A stretch of 64,000 nucleotides of DNA, taken from contig JADJXO010000007.1 in the NCBI GenBank assembly GCA_016715825.1, positions 62,001 through 126,000 of the forward strand, read 5' to 3'. This document shows positions 25,865-34,697 of this stretch, piece after piece. The stretch is from Nitrospira sp. (GTDB lineage: Bacteria; Nitrospirota; Nitrospiria; Nitrospirales; Nitrospiraceae). The notes beneath the pieces were generated by a model. That model made no database searches, had not been told where the DNA came from, and saw only the letters and a program-made list of their open reading frames with translations. The translations under genes and the position numbers were made by a program. Every line of letters begins with the position of its first letter. Positions within the stretch are counted from its first letter, which is position 1.

Positions 25865-27262
25865 ATGACGCCAGAGACCTCACTCTCGAAACGAGAATTG
25901 CTTCTTCTTACTTCCCTCTTTCTTTTTGAATCGGCGATCGCGGTTTTTCTGATCGCGCTCCACCTGAAAGGAGAAAGGTCTTTCCAAGGTTTTCTTCCCA
26001 GCAGGCCGGGGCTGGTGTTTCTGTGTGCGGTCGTTGTCTTTGTCATGAGTGGCGCGGATCTCGTTCACCGGTATCTGGTCGACAAACGATCGCCTACGGG
26101 TCGCTTTCATCTGGTGGTGATGATGAATGTCGTCAGTGTGCTGGTGATTGTGATCACGGGTGAAATCGTCGTGAGAACCGGTTCTCGAAGTCACATGGAT
26201 GGCGAAGTGTTCGGCAACGTGGTGTTGAAGCCGAGAAGCTGGGACAAGGCAAGATCACGTCTCCTTCCTAAGTACGTCACTTCCAATCATTCTCGTTATT
26301 TGGATTATGATGACGGGATGGGGTGGACCGTCGTGCCAAACCAGTGCAGCTCGGACGGTCTTTACTGTTCAAGCGTGGAAGGGGCCCGGGCTCCCCAGAA
26401 GGGAGTCGTGTTCCCCAAGATCCAGGGCAAGAATGAAATCGCTCTTGTAGGGGACTCCTTCACCTTCGGCAATGAGGTGAGCTACGAGGAGACCTGGGGC
26501 CATCGGCTAGAGCAGATGTTGGGCGATGAATTTCGAGTCGTCAACTTCGGAGTCGGTGGATATGGCCTGGGCCAGGCGTTGGTGCGGTACGAGCAGGATG
26601 TTCGCGAGCGGAGACCAACGGTCTCAATCTTGAGCTTCGTCACTCCTGATCTTCGCCGCACGATGATCGTGTATCCCCCTATCGCCAGGCCTCATTGGAA
26701 CATCCCTTTTTCAAAACCACGATTCATTCTGCAAGCTGGAGACCTCATGAATGTGAATGTGACTCCGCCTTCCACCGAGGAGATCTTTTCTGCAGAGACG
26801 ATTTCTGACCTACCTCTGCTGGAGTATGAAGGAGGCTATCAGTCGAGAGACTGGGAACAACGTTGGTATCATGTCTCCTACCTTGTTCGGCTTCTCACGA
26901 GTCTGTTTCCTTCCTGGGAAGGCGCTGGTCCCACTCTATCTGATGATGCGCTGGTATCGATCAATGCATCGATCCTCAATGCGTTTGTGAGGTCGGCTCA
27001 AGAAGCGGACTCGATCCCTCTCGTCGTATTTCTCCCGGTGAGGGCGGAGCTAGGGCAAGCGGCTTCCACAGTACCTCTTGGGAAGCGAGTGTTGAAGCAG
27101 GCCGGTATCCGATATGTCGATACTACCTCCTGTCTGTCCGAGGTCAAGCCCTCAGAGCGGTTCATGGCTGGTGGCCACTACTCTCCGCAAGGCAATGAAG
27201 CGGTGGCGCATTGCGTTCATAGGGCGATGAAAGAGACCCTCTCTCTTCCGGTGTTGGGTTGA
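25865..27262 (+). CDS. Membrane-anchored SGNH/GDSL-hydrolase-like protein
   Basis: About 465 residues. Three N-terminal membrane segments (about 12-32, 43-62, 78-100) precede a large domain with SGNH block I ALVGDSFTFGNE (nucleophile Ser near 198), block II NFGVGGYGLGQ and a late GGHYSPQGNEAVAHC block with His near 437. Such proteins often deacylate or acylate sugars. The AT-richer early part and the lack of partners leave the substrate open. AGAAAGGACG precedes ATG 25865; a 135-bp gap separates it from the receiver gene. Confidence 0.78.
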   Translation: MTPETSLSKRELLLLTSLFLFESAIAVFLIALHLKGERSFQGFLPSRPGLVFLCAVVVFVMSGADLVHRYLVDKRSPTGRFHLVVMMNVVSVLVIVITGEIVVRTGSRSHMDGEVFGNVVLKPRSWDKARSRLLPKYVTSNHSRYLDYDDGMGWTVVPNQCSSDGLYCSSVEGARAPQKGVVFPKIQGKNEIALVGDSFTFGNEVSYEETWGHRLEQMLGDEFRVVNFGVGGYGLGQALVRYEQDVRERRPTVSILSFVTPDLRRTMIVYPPIARPHWNIPFSKPRFILQAGDLMNVNVTPPSTEEIFSAETISDLPLLEYEGGYQSRDWEQRWYHVSYLVRLLTSLFPSWEGAGPTLSDDALVSINASILNAFVRSAQEADSIPLVVFLPVRAELGQAASTVPLGKRVLKQAGIRYVDTTSCLSEVKPSERFMAGGHYSPQGNEAVAHCVHRAMKETLSLPVLG

Positions 27263-27474
27263 CAGGTCCCGCAGATGACGAAGTGTGCTGTCGCCAAATT
27301 CCTCAGTACATCGCTCCGATGTGTTGCGTGAAGGGGCAGCCTCTCTCGGTCGTTGACGTATTCAATGGCACATCGGAAGCGGCGCATGTTTTGCAGTTTG
27401 TCTAGCCGTCAATGCGCAGAGCCGGAAAGGCTCATGCGGAGGAGAGAATCATTGTGTCAACAGAGGAGGTATCC

Positions 27475-27819
27475 ATGAAATGGCTAGGTGGTGCGGCAAC
27501 AGTGCTCTGTGTGACGGCGATGCTGGTCAGTCCTGCGTGGAGTGACGACAAGGGAACGAGCAAGATGGACGAGGTGAAGGAAGCCGTGGAGATGGCTGCT
27601 GCGGCCAAGGTCTCGATCCACGAGGCCCTCAAGACAGCCGCGGGGAAAGTGTCGGGCAAGGTGATTGAGGCTGAATTAGAGAAGAAGGCTGGCAGGCTCG
27701 TCTGGGAGGTCGAAGTCGTCACCGGCCAAAACAAAGTGATGGAGGTGATCATCGACGCCGATAGCGGCACAGTTGTGAATGTGTCCGAGGAAGACCTGAA
27801 GCATGAGCGCAAGCAGTAA
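27475..27819 (+). CDS. Exported PepSY-like protein, 114 aa
   Basis: A signal peptide (MKWLGGAATVLCVTAMLVSP, cleavage after AWS) supports ATG 27475 with GAGGAGGT upstream. The mature part has one PepSY-like unit: VSIHEALKTAAGKVSGKVIE, then GRLVWEVEVVTGQNKVMEVI and IDADSGTVVNV. PepSY domains are thought to act as inhibitory or binding modules in the cell envelope. Located in a run of small envelope-stress-like genes (YtxH, SodC-like). Confidence 0.82.
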   Translation: MKWLGGAATVLCVTAMLVSPAWSDDKGTSKMDEVKEAVEMAAAAKVSIHEALKTAAGKVSGKVIEAELEKKAGRLVWEVEVVTGQNKVMEVIIDADSGTVVNVSEEDLKHERKQ

Positions 27820-27838
27820 CGGAAACGGAAACATACGG

Positions 27839-27886
27839 AACCCTCCGCCGACGACTCTGTAGGGGAATCCGTAGCCTGGGAGGGTT
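27839..27886 (+). other. Inverted repeat after PepSY gene
   Basis: AACCCTCC (27839-27846) pairs perfectly with GGAGGGTT (27879-27886), 19 bp after the stop. The 32-nt loop and lack of a T-run make termination uncertain. Confidence 0.3.
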
Positions 27887-27931
27887 GGAGAACCACCATG
27901 GCTAACTGCGTAGCGGCAAGAGGAGGGCATC

Positions 27932-28156
27932 ATGCGAGAGGATTGTCGTTGTGGTGAGATGGCGGTCACGTTTCTGGCCGGGTTGACGATCGGCATGATG
28001 ACCGGGTTGTTACTCGCGCCTCACTCCGGGGCCTACACGAGGCGACAACTCCAGAACCTAGTGGAAGATATGAAGGACCAGGCATCCGCACTGGCGACTG
28101 ATGCGAAGGAAGTCGTGGAGAACGTCGTGGAACAAGGAAAACGGATCGTCCGTTGA
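27932..28156 (+). CDS. YtxH-domain small membrane protein
   Basis: A 74-residue protein with a Gly-rich hydrophobic segment (VTFLAGLTIGMMTGLLLAP) followed by HSGAYTRRQL and an amphipathic helix, the YtxH layout. AGAGGAGGGC precedes ATG 27932. YtxH proteins are small, stress-associated and of unclear role. It is followed by the SodC-like gene 26 bp later. Confidence 0.8.
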   Translation: MREDCRCGEMAVTFLAGLTIGMMTGLLLAPHSGAYTRRQLQNLVEDMKDQASALATDAKEVVENVVEQGKRIVR

Positions 28157-28182
28157 TCTTGAAGGGGAAGGGGGGGGGTCTC

Positions 28183-28764
28183 ATGAGTATGCGGTCTCTT
28201 GTTATCCCGTCCGTCGCTGCGCTGTCGCTGCTCGTCGGCTGCAGTTCGTATCATACGGGGAAGCGTGATACGACGCTTCACGCCCACGCCGAGATTGCTG
28301 GGCAAGGCATAATCGGTGAAGTGGACCTGTACGAAGAGTATGAAGGCCGTGTCCGAATCAAGCTGAAGCTCGAAGGTACTGCGGTGAGCAAGCTGACTCC
28401 CGGACGTCACGCGATCCATATTCACGAAACCGGATCGTGCGACCCGTTCACGGCGGCGAAGGGACACTATGACGGCAACATCGATACGCTGGTCAATCCT
28501 GAGGCGAATGTCAGCCCGGGATTGGGAAACCATCCCTATCACCTGGGGGACCTTCCGAACCTGAAAGTGAACGAGGACCGGAAAGGCTCACTCTATACCA
28601 TGACAAGCCGGGTGACGTTGTCGGATGGCTTGAATACACTCTTCGATCAGGACGGCAGTGCCTTTATCGTGCATGAGTTGGAAGACCAGTATCTGCCGGA
28701 TCCGCCGACGACAGACGGACCGGGTGGCACACGCATCGCCTGCGGCGTGATCGTGAAGCGATAG
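28183..28764 (+). CDS. Cu/Zn superoxide dismutase-like lipoprotein
   Basis: A 193-residue protein with a lipoprotein signal (SLLVGCSS). The SOD fold is clear: RHAIHIHETGSCDPF with H79 and H81, GHYDGN with H95, HPYHLGDLPNL with H120 and D123, AFIVHE with H164, and the disulfide Cys pair C86 and C187 (TRIACGVI). Copper ligands are complete. One zinc His normally about nine residues before HLGD is not in place; H117 is only three before H120, so zinc binding may be altered. It would detoxify superoxide outside the cytoplasm. The ribosome-binding region contains nine consecutive G (28170-28178). An alternative ATG is at 28189. Confidence 0.85.
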   Translation: MSMRSLVIPSVAALSLLVGCSSYHTGKRDTTLHAHAEIAGQGIIGEVDLYEEYEGRVRIKLKLEGTAVSKLTPGRHAIHIHETGSCDPFTAAKGHYDGNIDTLVNPEANVSPGLGNHPYHLGDLPNLKVNEDRKGSLYTMTSRVTLSDGLNTLFDQDGSAFIVHELEDQYLPDPPTTDGPGGTRIACGVIVKR

Positions 28765-28866
28765 CGAGGAGGAAGACGATACCTCACGTCGCCATCTCTC
28801 AGGCCGTATCGGAACAGGGCCTGCGAGCTGACCAATGACACGTTGAACACGTCATCATGAGGTTCT

Positions 28867-30801
28867 ATGAGCCAAGACCTGTACCCTATTCCTGATGAGT
28901 TTCGAAAACATGCCCATATCACCGAGGAACGGTATCAGGAGCTGTATCGACGTTCGATCGATGATCCCGAAGGGTTCTGGGACGAGCAGGCTGGCCAGTT
29001 TCTGAACTGGTCCGCACGCTGGAACAAGGTGCTCGATTGGGATTTCACGAAAGGGCACGTTCGTTGGTTTGAGGGGGGGCGGCTGAACGCCTGTTTCAAC
29101 TGTGTCGATCGTCATCTGGCGATGCGCGGTGCGCAGACGGCAATCATCTGGGAGGGAAACGAGCCAAGCGAGAGTCGCACGATCTCTTATCGCGAATTGC
29201 ATGAACAGGTCTGCCGACTCGCGAATGTGCTCAAGGATCGTGGCATCGGCAAGGGCGATCGGGTCTGTCTCTACATGCCGATGGTTCCCGAAGCCGTCTT
29301 TGCTATGCTCGCCTGCACCCGTATCGGCGCGGTCCATTCCGTCGTGTTTGCCGGGTTTTCCTCCGAGGCGTTCAAACATCGTGTGCAGGACAGCGCGTGC
29401 CGCTTGGTGATCACCGTCGACGGCTACCGGCATGGTAACAAGGCCATCGACCACAAGGAGAAGACTGATCGGGCATTGCGCGAATGCCCGGGCGTCAACA
29501 CGGTTCTGATCGTCAAACGACTCGGTGGGGAGATTCCCTGGGACCGTTCGCGGGATGTCTGGTACCACGAGGCCATGGACGGCAGTTCCTCCGAATGTCC
29601 GGTGGTGGAGATGGACGCCGAAGATCCGCTGTTTATCCTCTACACCTCCGGTTCCACCGGCAAACCGAAGGGCGTCGTGCACACGACCGGCGGTTACTTG
29701 TTGTTCGCCGCCATGTCACATCGCTATGCTTTCGATTACCATGATGGCGAAGTGTATTGGTGTACGGCGGATATCGGCTGGGTAACCGGCCACACCTACA
29801 GCGTGTACGGTCCCTTGGCCAATGGGGCAATCACGCTGCTGTTCGAAGGCGTTCCCAATTATCCAGATTACTCTCGCCTGTGGCAGCTGGTGGACAAACA
29901 CCAGGTCGCGATTTTCTATACGGCGCCTACGGCGATCCGTTCTCTGATGGCGCAAGGCGATGATCCGGTGAAGAAGGCCAGTCGTCGGAGTTTGCGTATG
30001 CTGGGCAGCGTGGGGGAACCGATCGATCCCAAGTCATGGGAATGGTTCCATCGCGTCGTCGGCGATGAGCGGTGCCCCATTGCCGACACTTGGTGGCAAA
30101 CGGAAACCGGGGGGCTGCTGTTGACTTCGTTGCCGGGGGCCATGCCGTTGAAACCTGGTTCAGTCGCAAAACCGTTTTTCGGCGTGGTGCCGGCCATCGT
30201 GGATGAGAAAGGGAACATTCTTGAGGGAGAGGCTCAAGGCCGCCTGGTCATGACCAAGCCCTGGCCTGCGCTGGCCCGCACGATCCATGGAAGTCATGAG
30301 CGGTATCTCAAGACCTATTTCAGTCGATTCCCCGGGCTGTACGACACGGAAGACGGCGCCCGGCGCGACGCCGATGGGTATTACTGGATCACGGGAAGAA
30401 TCGACGATGTGTTGAACGTGTCCGGCCATCGCATGGGGACGGCCGAGTTGGAAAGTGCGCTGGCGAAACATCCGGATGTGGCCGAAGCCTCCGTCGTCGG
30501 GTTCCCCCATGAGATCAAGGGCCAGGGGATCTATGCCTATGTGGTGCCGAAGCAAGGTGTGGCGCCATCGGAAACGTTGCGCACGGCTCTATTTCAGCAG
30601 CTACGGCAGGAAATCGGTCCGATCGCCAAACCTGATTACATCCAATGGACTGAGGCGCTTCCCAAGACTCGCTCGGGGAAAATTATGCGGCGTATCCTGC
30701 GCAAAATTGCGGCGAACGAGTTAGGTGACCTGGGGGATACTTCGACCTTGGCCGATCCCACCGTGGTCGATGCCTTGGTCGCCGATCGCAAGAAGGTCTG
30801 A
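28867..30801 (+). CDS. acs: Acetyl-CoA synthetase (AMP-forming)
   Basis: A 644-residue cytoplasmic enzyme that makes acetyl-CoA from acetate, ATP and CoA. The phosphate-binding loop YTSGSTGKPKGV, the TWWQTETGG motif, YWITGRIDDVLNVSGHRMG and the C-terminal TRSGKIMRRIL with the catalytic, acetylation-sensitive Lys (about 604) are all present, and length matches Acs. A GAGG lies shortly before ATG 28867. Acs is expected in Nitrospira for acetate use and anaplerosis. The gene appears to stand alone. Confidence 0.96.
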   Translation: MSQDLYPIPDEFRKHAHITEERYQELYRRSIDDPEGFWDEQAGQFLNWSARWNKVLDWDFTKGHVRWFEGGRLNACFNCVDRHLAMRGAQTAIIWEGNEPSESRTISYRELHEQVCRLANVLKDRGIGKGDRVCLYMPMVPEAVFAMLACTRIGAVHSVVFAGFSSEAFKHRVQDSACRLVITVDGYRHGNKAIDHKEKTDRALRECPGVNTVLIVKRLGGEIPWDRSRDVWYHEAMDGSSSECPVVEMDAEDPLFILYTSGSTGKPKGVVHTTGGYLLFAAMSHRYAFDYHDGEVYWCTADIGWVTGHTYSVYGPLANGAITLLFEGVPNYPDYSRLWQLVDKHQVAIFYTAPTAIRSLMAQGDDPVKKASRRSLRMLGSVGEPIDPKSWEWFHRVVGDERCPIADTWWQTETGGLLLTSLPGAMPLKPGSVAKPFFGVVPAIVDEKGNILEGEAQGRLVMTKPWPALARTIHGSHERYLKTYFSRFPGLYDTEDGARRDADGYYWITGRIDDVLNVSGHRMGTAELESALAKHPDVAEASVVGFPHEIKGQGIYAYVVPKQGVAPSETLRTALFQQLRQEIGPIAKPDYIQWTEALPKTRSGKIMRRILRKIAANELGDLGDTSTLADPTVVDALVADRKKV

Positions 30802-30912
30802 TCAAACACGGAGGTGGAATCGCACTCCGGTGCCGACAACGTCGCATGATCAGAGACTGGTGACTGTGGAAACTTTCTTGACCGGGTGGGGATCGATCGA
30901 AGGGAGGACGTG

Positions 30913-31494
30913 ATGCCATTGAGAAAGGCGCTTGCCGGATTGTTGGGCCTTATGCTGTGCCTATTCGTGGCTGGGGGTTCCGTTTTGGCCGGTAAGGAAT
31001 CGGCCATGGTACCCGCGGAAACCGTCGTGGATTACATTTATGCCGTCTTGGCCTCCGACCGGACGTTTTACACCGTCCATGTCGTGGAGCGGATGCAACA
31101 GCGTGGAGTGATCGAATCCTCCGAACGCTGGCGTTCGGAAAGCGCATTGCCGTTACCTGCGCAGTTTGTGCAGGAGTCATCGAGCTTAGCGTCGCTCACA
31201 GGGGTCAAGGTGCGGTACGGGCTGATCAGCCTCAATCCCATCAACAAATTGAGCGGGCCTGCGACCGAGTTCGAGAAAAATGGGATGGAGGCCATCATGG
31301 CGGAGCCGGATCGTCCCTATAAGGGGTTCGTTACGGAGGGAGGGAAACGACGGTTTGAAGCCTTGTACGCGGATCGGGCGGTCTCGCCCGTCTGCGTCAC
31401 GTGTCATAACGCGCACCCACAGAGCCCCAAGCGAGACTATAAGCTGAACGATGTGCTGGGAGCGGTCTTAATTTCCATCCCGGTTCCTGGCTGA
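30913..31494 (+). CDS. Exported DUF3365 heme-binding protein with CxxCH
   Basis: A 193-residue protein. A signal peptide (residues 1-26) is followed by a Tll0287-like/DUF3365 domain: KVRYGLISLNPINKLSGPAT, then a single c-type heme site CVTCH (161-165) and YKLNDVLGAVLISIPV. It would be a periplasmic monoheme c-type cytochrome, possibly a redox or gas sensor. GGGAGGACGTG precedes ATG 30913. Its last 27 bp overlap the convergent TPR gene. Confidence 0.85.
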   Translation: MPLRKALAGLLGLMLCLFVAGGSVLAGKESAMVPAETVVDYIYAVLASDRTFYTVHVVERMQQRGVIESSERWRSESALPLPAQFVQESSSLASLTGVKVRYGLISLNPINKLSGPATEFEKNGMEAIMAEPDRPYKGFVTEGGKRRFEALYADRAVSPVCVTCHNAHPQSPKRDYKLNDVLGAVLISIPVPG

Positions 31495-33162
31495 TTGGAG
31501 CGTTTGGTCAAGGCCTTGCTGAGACCAAAGGTTATTGGGGAAACGTCCCAGATCTTCATGAAATGCCTGCTCGGCCTCATCGAGACGTCCGGCCTTGAGC
31601 AGCAAGATGCCGAGTTCTTGTCTCACCGGCACCGTCCATTCAGGCGGCTCACCGTACACGAGCGTGTCTTCAAGACGCGCGGCTTCTCGGAGATAATCGA
31701 TCGCACGAGACAGATCGCCTTTGGCGGCAGCGATGTGTCCAGCCAGCACTTCTTCGGCGATTGTCAATACGGCCCCGACGGTATTGAATTCAAGGTGCAG
31801 CGACTTCACGTTGGAATCTTGAGCGATCGTGCGCAACTGGACCAGCGTTGCGTCGGCTGCTTTGATGTGGCCACGTGCTGCCAGCGCTCGACCGTGGGCG
31901 TAGAGCCAGATCGCACGGGCGTGCGGCAGATCCTGTGCAGGCTCATCTGCTGCCAGCAGTTCATCCCAGTGTCCGAACCGCACACGCATCTGTAGGTGGC
32001 GTGTCTGGTGGTGCTGGAGAAAGACCATCCCTGGCTCGCGCAGCAGGTCTCCGGGTGCCAGAGACGTCATCTTATCGGCAGCGTCGATAGCCTGCTTCTC
32101 ACGGCCGATCATGCTCGCCGCGAATGCCAGAAAATCGTAATTATGCGGGTAGTACCCAAGCACATAGATACCGGCCGCAGGACCTTGGTCGCGAATGTAG
32201 GTCTCATCGGCATGCACGGCATGCTCGTTGGCCTTGATGGCATCTTCGTACCGGCCGACCCTGATGTAGATATGGCCCGGCATGTGGATGAGATGCCCCG
32301 ATCCCGGCATCAGGCCTGCAAGACGCTCGGCTACCTCGATCGCCCGTTCCGGGTGGACCGCCTCGACCGCATGGATGTACAAGTGATTGGCACCCGGATG
32401 GTTGGGATTTGCGGCTAAAACCTGCTCGAGCTGTGACAAGAGCTTTCCCGTATGTGGCTTTGGATTGCCCTCACTGGTCCAGTAGTCCCAGGGGCTTAAG
32501 TCCATCAGTGATTCCGCATACAAGGTCTTGGCTTCCATGTCATCCGGGAACCGGAGGACGACATCCTTCATCGCCCGCGCATAGGCGATATCCAATTGGT
32601 CACGATCGCTCGGCGGTTCAGCTGCATATCGCATCGTGAGTGCACGGATTAAGGCTTGTTCGCGCGCGCTCACTTTCTTATCCTGCTTGAGCGCCTGCTG
32701 AAGTGCACGATAGGCGAGACGGCCGCCGGCGACATCCATCGGCGCATTGATATTGGGACCGTAGGCAAGCGCGATACCCCAATAACACATGGCGCAGCCA
32801 GGATCGATCCGAGCTCCCTCCTTGAAGGACCGGATGGCTTCCTGGTGGTTGAATGCATAGTACAGCCGTAACCCTTGATCGAAGTACCGCTGCGCGAGCG
32901 ATTGGCCGGTCGTAATCCGGTAGTGATGCTCACCCAGGTCTTGATAGAGCGGCGTCTGGGTTATCTCAGCCGCCTGAACCTCAGCGCCGCGGTGTTCCGG
33001 CGCGGCTCGCACCCCACCGACTCCAAACAGGAGCGCGGCGGCCAGCGCAGTCAGGCGTTGCGCTAATATCCGGCCCGAGGTACCGGATGCGACCGAAGAC
33101 GGGAAGATGGCCGTCAAGGCATGTTGATCAGCATGAAGCTCGGTACGGTCATCATGTTTCAT
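31468..33162 (-). CDS. Tetratricopeptide-repeat protein, exported
   Basis: A 564-residue protein with an N-terminal hydrophobic segment (RLTALAAALLFGVGGVRAA) after a charged 35-residue start, so the export signal is long. TPR-like units appear from about residue 90: YFDQGLRLYYAFNHQEAIRS, then MCYWGIALAYGPNINAPM and HPGANHLYIHAVEAVHPER, PGHIYIRVGRYEDAIKANEH. A CxxC-like CAMC occurs near residue 117. GAGGT precedes ATG 33162, and only 22 bp separate it from the site-2 protease gene upstream, so they form one unit. Function beyond protein binding unknown. Confidence 0.82.
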   Translation of the reverse strand: MKHDDRTELHADQHALTAIFPSSVASGTSGRILAQRLTALAAALLFGVGGVRAAPEHRGAEVQAAEITQTPLYQDLGEHHYRITTGQSLAQRYFDQGLRLYYAFNHQEAIRSFKEGARIDPGCAMCYWGIALAYGPNINAPMDVAGGRLAYRALQQALKQDKKVSAREQALIRALTMRYAAEPPSDRDQLDIAYARAMKDVVLRFPDDMEAKTLYAESLMDLSPWDYWTSEGNPKPHTGKLLSQLEQVLAANPNHPGANHLYIHAVEAVHPERAIEVAERLAGLMPGSGHLIHMPGHIYIRVGRYEDAIKANEHAVHADETYIRDQGPAAGIYVLGYYPHNYDFLAFAASMIGREKQAIDAADKMTSLAPGDLLREPGMVFLQHHQTRHLQMRVRFGHWDELLAADEPAQDLPHARAIWLYAHGRALAARGHIKAADATLVQLRTIAQDSNVKSLHLEFNTVGAVLTIAEEVLAGHIAAAKGDLSRAIDYLREAARLEDTLVYGEPPEWTVPVRQELGILLLKAGRLDEAEQAFHEDLGRFPNNLWSQQGLDQTLQSARNRDGN

Positions 33163-33184
33163 GGTGGTACCTCAAAGAATGACC

Positions 33185-34318
33185 TTATGCGACGCCTTCC
33201 AGATCTAATTTCAACGCAAGCAATTTCAGCAGGTCTTTGAGCGTCACGATTCCGGCGAGACGATCCCCATCCACGACCAAGAGCTGGCTGTTGCCGGTCC
33301 GGTTCATCAGCGCCAAAGCGGCCAGCACTCCGGTCTCCATGTCGACTGTGTTGTTTTGTGAGCAGGGCAGGGCGATATCGCGTACCAGGAGTCGGCTCCA
33401 TCGGTCGCGCGGAATCCCGGAGATTTGCTTCGAGTTGATGCAGCCGACCAGACGGGTTTCATCGACAACCGGGTACATGGTGTGAAGGGTTCGATAGAAA
33501 TGTTCTTCGACCAACTTTTCCACGGAGAGATCGGAGGAGACCGTCACCGGGTTGGGCGTCATGAATCGCTGAATCGGCTCGCCTCCCAGCATCGTTCGTG
33601 CCACCACCTGATAATATGAGGTCGCCGCTGCTCCTCGCATGTACAGGCCGACGATGAACCACCACATGCCCGCGATGAAATTACCGGTGATCACATACGC
33701 CAACCCTGACAATATGAGCAGCAGACCGAAGATCGATCCGGCCCGTGAGGCCCACTGGGTGGCACGGCGAAAATTCTTTTTCCAGTGCCACAACCCGGCC
33801 CGTAGGGCACGCCCACCGTCAAGCGGAAATGCAGGAATGAGATTGAATCCACCGAGAAGACTGTTGGCGGTTGCCAGGCAGCCAAGCACGCCTAAGGCGG
33901 GAAGGGGAAGGTGGGTCTGATACCCGACTTCGAATGCCAGATAGAAGCCGGCACTCAAGGCGAAGCTGGAGAGGGGGCCGGCGATCGCCATGAGCGCCTC
34001 CGCTTTTGGGCTCGGCGGTTCCCTGTCCATCTGCTCCACGCCACCAAAGATGAACAGCGTGATGTTGCTGATAGGAATCCCATCGCGTCTCGCGACCCAA
34101 GCGTGGGCGAACTCGTGGAAGACGAGAGACCCTAATACCCCGATCATTGCAACGCTGCCCATCCACCAATAGGTCGAATCCGAAAGACCAAGATAATACT
34201 CGGGGAAGTAGCCGCGTGCCAGCGACCAGGTGGCCAAGGCTGCGAGGAAGATCCAACTCACATGGAGCCGGACCTTGAATCCCAGGATCTCACATAGGGT
34301 CACTTGTCTGTTGAACAT
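33185..34318 (-). CDS. Site-2 protease (M50) with CBS domains
   Basis: About 377 residues. The zinc metalloprotease core has HEFAH with Glu catalytic and the second-site NLIPAFPLDGGRALR, in a protein with about six membrane segments. Two C-terminal CBS domains follow (FMTPNPVTVSSDLSV; VRDIALPCSQNNTVD to LLVVDGDRLAGIVTLKDLL). The layout matches the Rip/SpoIVFB-like CBS-containing branch. ATG 34318 starts a typical N-terminus (MFNRQVTLCEI), while an in-frame start at 34423 adds 35 atypical residues. CBS domains may sense adenine nucleotides. Substrate unknown. Confidence 0.9.
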   Translation of the reverse strand: MFNRQVTLCEILGFKVRLHVSWIFLAALATWSLARGYFPEYYLGLSDSTYWWMGSVAMIGVLGSLVFHEFAHAWVARRDGIPISNITLFIFGGVEQMDREPPSPKAEALMAIAGPLSSFALSAGFYLAFEVGYQTHLPLPALGVLGCLATANSLLGGFNLIPAFPLDGGRALRAGLWHWKKNFRRATQWASRAGSIFGLLLILSGLAYVITGNFIAGMWWFIVGLYMRGAAATSYYQVVARTMLGGEPIQRFMTPNPVTVSSDLSVEKLVEEHFYRTLHTMYPVVDETRLVGCINSKQISGIPRDRWSRLLVRDIALPCSQNNTVDMETGVLAALALMNRTGNSQLLVVDGDRLAGIVTLKDLLKLLALKLDLEGVA

Positions 34319-34576
34319 TACCGTCTCTCTATCATCGTACCATTTGGAAAGCCACAACAATTCCCAGTCTCGGGCGGTCATGCAGTACGCGGGCGTCGTA
34401 CGGGGAACGGAGGCGCAGAGCAATAGCTCCGTGGAGTTCTACGTCTGTAGCACTTTGCGACAGTGACTGCGACCGCTGTGGGGTCTTTTGCCTGATAGGC
34501 AGGGAGCGATCGTTCGAAACGGCACCTCTTTCAGGCGACTTGAGCCACGTCACGCACAGGCCCATTTTGGATAAAG

Positions 34577-34591
34577 TGGCATGATGATTGC
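34577..34591 (+). promoter_or_regulatory. Candidate sigma-54 promoter of 2-oxoacid oxidoreductase operon
   Basis: TGGCAT-GATGA-TTGC matches the RpoN consensus TGGCAC-N5-TTGC at 9 of 10 fixed positions, with GG and GC 12 bp apart. The start would be near 34603, about 95 bp before the first gene. The rest of the divergent region 34319-34697 shows no supported gene. Confidence 0.5.
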
Positions 34592-34697
34592 GCAGGCATA
34601 AGAGGGAATCAGGCCTGCATCTACAGTCTTTCGAGGAAACAGGCATGCACGGTTATACATACCAAGTGACTGACGGCTCAAGGATGTATTGATCAAT

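Noticed and set aside
27390..27410. Another CTAGG-N6-CCTAG operator before the PepSY gene
   Set aside because: Only TCTAGCCG is shared with site 5 and the second arm is missing.
31495..31995. Rightward 166-aa ORF opposite the TPR gene
   Set aside because: It is the antisense of the TPR gene, which has clear repeats and a ribosome-binding site.
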